A DNA stretch of 64,000 nt. It comes from Lagopus muta (lineage: Eukaryota > Chordata > Aves > Galliformes > Phasianidae). A program made the position numbers and the translations under genes. Numbering within the stretch: position 1 is the stretch's first letter; the number at the start of each line of letters is the position of its first letter. Under the pieces are notes generated by a model. That model did no database searches, was not told the DNA's origin, and worked only from the letters and a program-made list of their open reading frames with translations. Below, one piece after another: positions 62,731 through 64,000 of the stretch. The DNA lies in NCBI RefSeq assembly GCF_023343835.1, contig NC_064437.1, positions 20,331,501 to 20,395,500 of the forward strand. The letters are read 5' to 3'.

Positions 62731-63225
62731 TCACGGAATAATAGAATGCCTTGGTTTGGAAGGGACCTTAAAGATTATTTAGTTCCAACTCCTCTGCCAT
62801 GGGCAGGGTTGCTGTCCTTTAGATCAGGCAACCCAGGATCCCGTCCAACTCACCTCCAGAGGTGGGGCATCCGCAGCTTCTCTGGGCAACCTGTTCCAGT
62901 ACCTTACCAGCCTCTGAGGAAAAAAAACTTCCTCCTAGTAGATAATCTAAGTCTCCCTTCTTACAGTTTAAAACCATTTTCCTTTTGTTCTATCGCTATC
63001 AGCCTGTGTTAAAAAAAAAAAAAAAAAAAAGTTAATTTCCCTCCTTCTTGTAAGTTCCCTTCGAGTGCTGGAAGGCTGCAGTGAGGTCTCCCCAGAAGCT
63101 TCTCTTTTCCAGGCTAAAGAAGCCCAGCTCCTTCAGACTTCCTTCATGCTGCAGCCCTCTGAGCATCTTTGTGGCCCTCTGAACACCCTCAAACAACTTC
63201 AATATTGGTCTGACTGTTCTGCACC
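62731..63225 (-). mobile_element. CR1 3' fragment with A20 insert
   Basis: The inverse of the CR1 3' end, from the terminal region at 62731 ('AATAGAATGCCTTGGTTTGG') towards 'GGCTAAAGAAGCCCAGCTCC' and 'TTTGTGGCCCTCTGAACACC'. A run of twenty A (63011-63030) lies inside it, probably expanded by slippage from a short A run. There are no intact frames. Confidence 0.92.
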
Positions 63226-64000
63226 TTGCGATGGCTGGTTGGAGACTGCCACAGATTTTGCTTTATTAAAAAAATAAAATGACATGGCCATATTCTTTAA
63301 TCCGTACCGAGTTTTTCTAGGCTTTTTGTAGAATTTTCATTATTTTGGTGATTAGATTAGGGGCTAGCTTTGTCAATTTGCTTTGCCTTTTTTAGTTTCA
63401 TTTTGTATCTGAATTCTTAACCTTTCCATACTTTCAGTGTATTTTTAAATTATTGCAAAAATTCCCTTCCTTCTCCTGTGGCTAGCAGGAAGCCAGCAGG
63501 ATACCAATACAGCTTACTCACGGAAATTAAAAACAAAACAATAGGTAAGGAAAATAAAGAAATAGAACAAACAAGAGACACTATCCTCTCTGTTGAAGCT
63601 TAATTGGTTCTGCAGTGCTTGTTCAAAATACGGGAGCTTATTGATGCTTACCCAGGAGAGTTTCTACAGAATGTGGCTTCTGGTTGTTTCAGTGTCTGCC
63701 ATTAAAAGACAGTGTTATACTACTAGCAATGTCTCTGTGCCCATAAAATGGGTAAAAAAGCAGTAAACTGGCAAACAGTGGCCGAGCAGCCCAGACTCCA
63801 TACTCAAGGTATGATAGTTTATTCAGGAAGGCAGTTGGTTTATTTATTCATTTTTGAAGCACAGTTTTGGCATTGATGGGACTCACCAGGCAGGCACAGG
63901 TGACATTGGGCTGTCTGGATGTGCTGTCAATCCCCTCGGTAGGTGAGGTCCATCTTACCCTCTTATCCTACCCTGAGTTGTCTGAACTATCCTGCACTGC
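63226..64000. other. Intergenic DNA at the window end
   Basis: AT-rich sequence passing into GC-richer sequence near 63780-64000. Nothing recognised. A feature could continue beyond the window. Confidence 0.5.

Noticed and set aside
1..64000. Search for CRISPR arrays, tRNA or rRNA genes, and endogenous retrovirus genes or LTR pairs
   Set aside because: No regularly spaced repeats, cloverleaf or snRNA-like sequence, or retroviral gene frames were recognised by eye. A tRNA or repeat-masking scan would settle it.

Overview
The window is vertebrate, almost certainly bird, and probably galliform and chicken-like. It holds one confidently recognised protein gene, many CR1 retrotransposon fragments with the avian 3' end, no Alu/L1-type or bacterial features, and a compact CpG island beside long AT-rich DNA. 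The gene is ZNF281, a single-coding-exon zinc-finger repressor on the + strand at 1034-3655. The species and chromosome (chicken chromosome 8 is expected) are inferred from general knowledge of synteny and were not measured.

Layout. 1-300 is the end of the upstream intergenic DNA. About 300-1760 is a CpG island holding the ZNF281 promoter (Sp1 boxes, a G-quadruplex-prone run, a perfect NRF1 palindrome, a YY1-like site) and the 5' part of the CDS. 1034-3655 is the CDS. 3656 to about 5785 is the 3'UTR, with two AATAAA signals, a Pumilio-type site and a 128 bp element with near-perfect inverted ends that looks like an ancient MITE. From about 5.8 kb to the end (58 kb) I see no convincing coding exon.

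The 58 kb stretch is best read as intergenic DNA. In human the gene past the ZNF281 3' end is NR5A2, so this may be the ZNF281-NR5A2 desert (inference). It contains eight CR1 fragments (12.9-13.7, 17.9-19.6, 19.6-19.85, 23.0-23.4, 38.0-38.2, 46.66-46.9, 51.7 and 62.7-63.2 kb), simple repeats, small tandem duplications, and several long repeat-free blocks rich in transcription-factor-like motifs that could be conserved regulatory elements. Single sites of note are a perfect DR3 nuclear-receptor element at 30673, two NR5A-type sites at 46750 and 47338, an octamer at 43896 and a CTCF-like site at 33441. One stretch near 36.2-36.9 kb has broken, protein-like reading frames and may be an old pseudogene that I cannot name.

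No new multi-gene system, CRISPR array, tRNA, rRNA or endogenous retrovirus was seen. The points most worth checking are the MITE in the ZNF281 3'UTR, the splice-donor sequence overlapping its stop codon, the triplicated C-terminal motif, and the candidate regulatory blocks.
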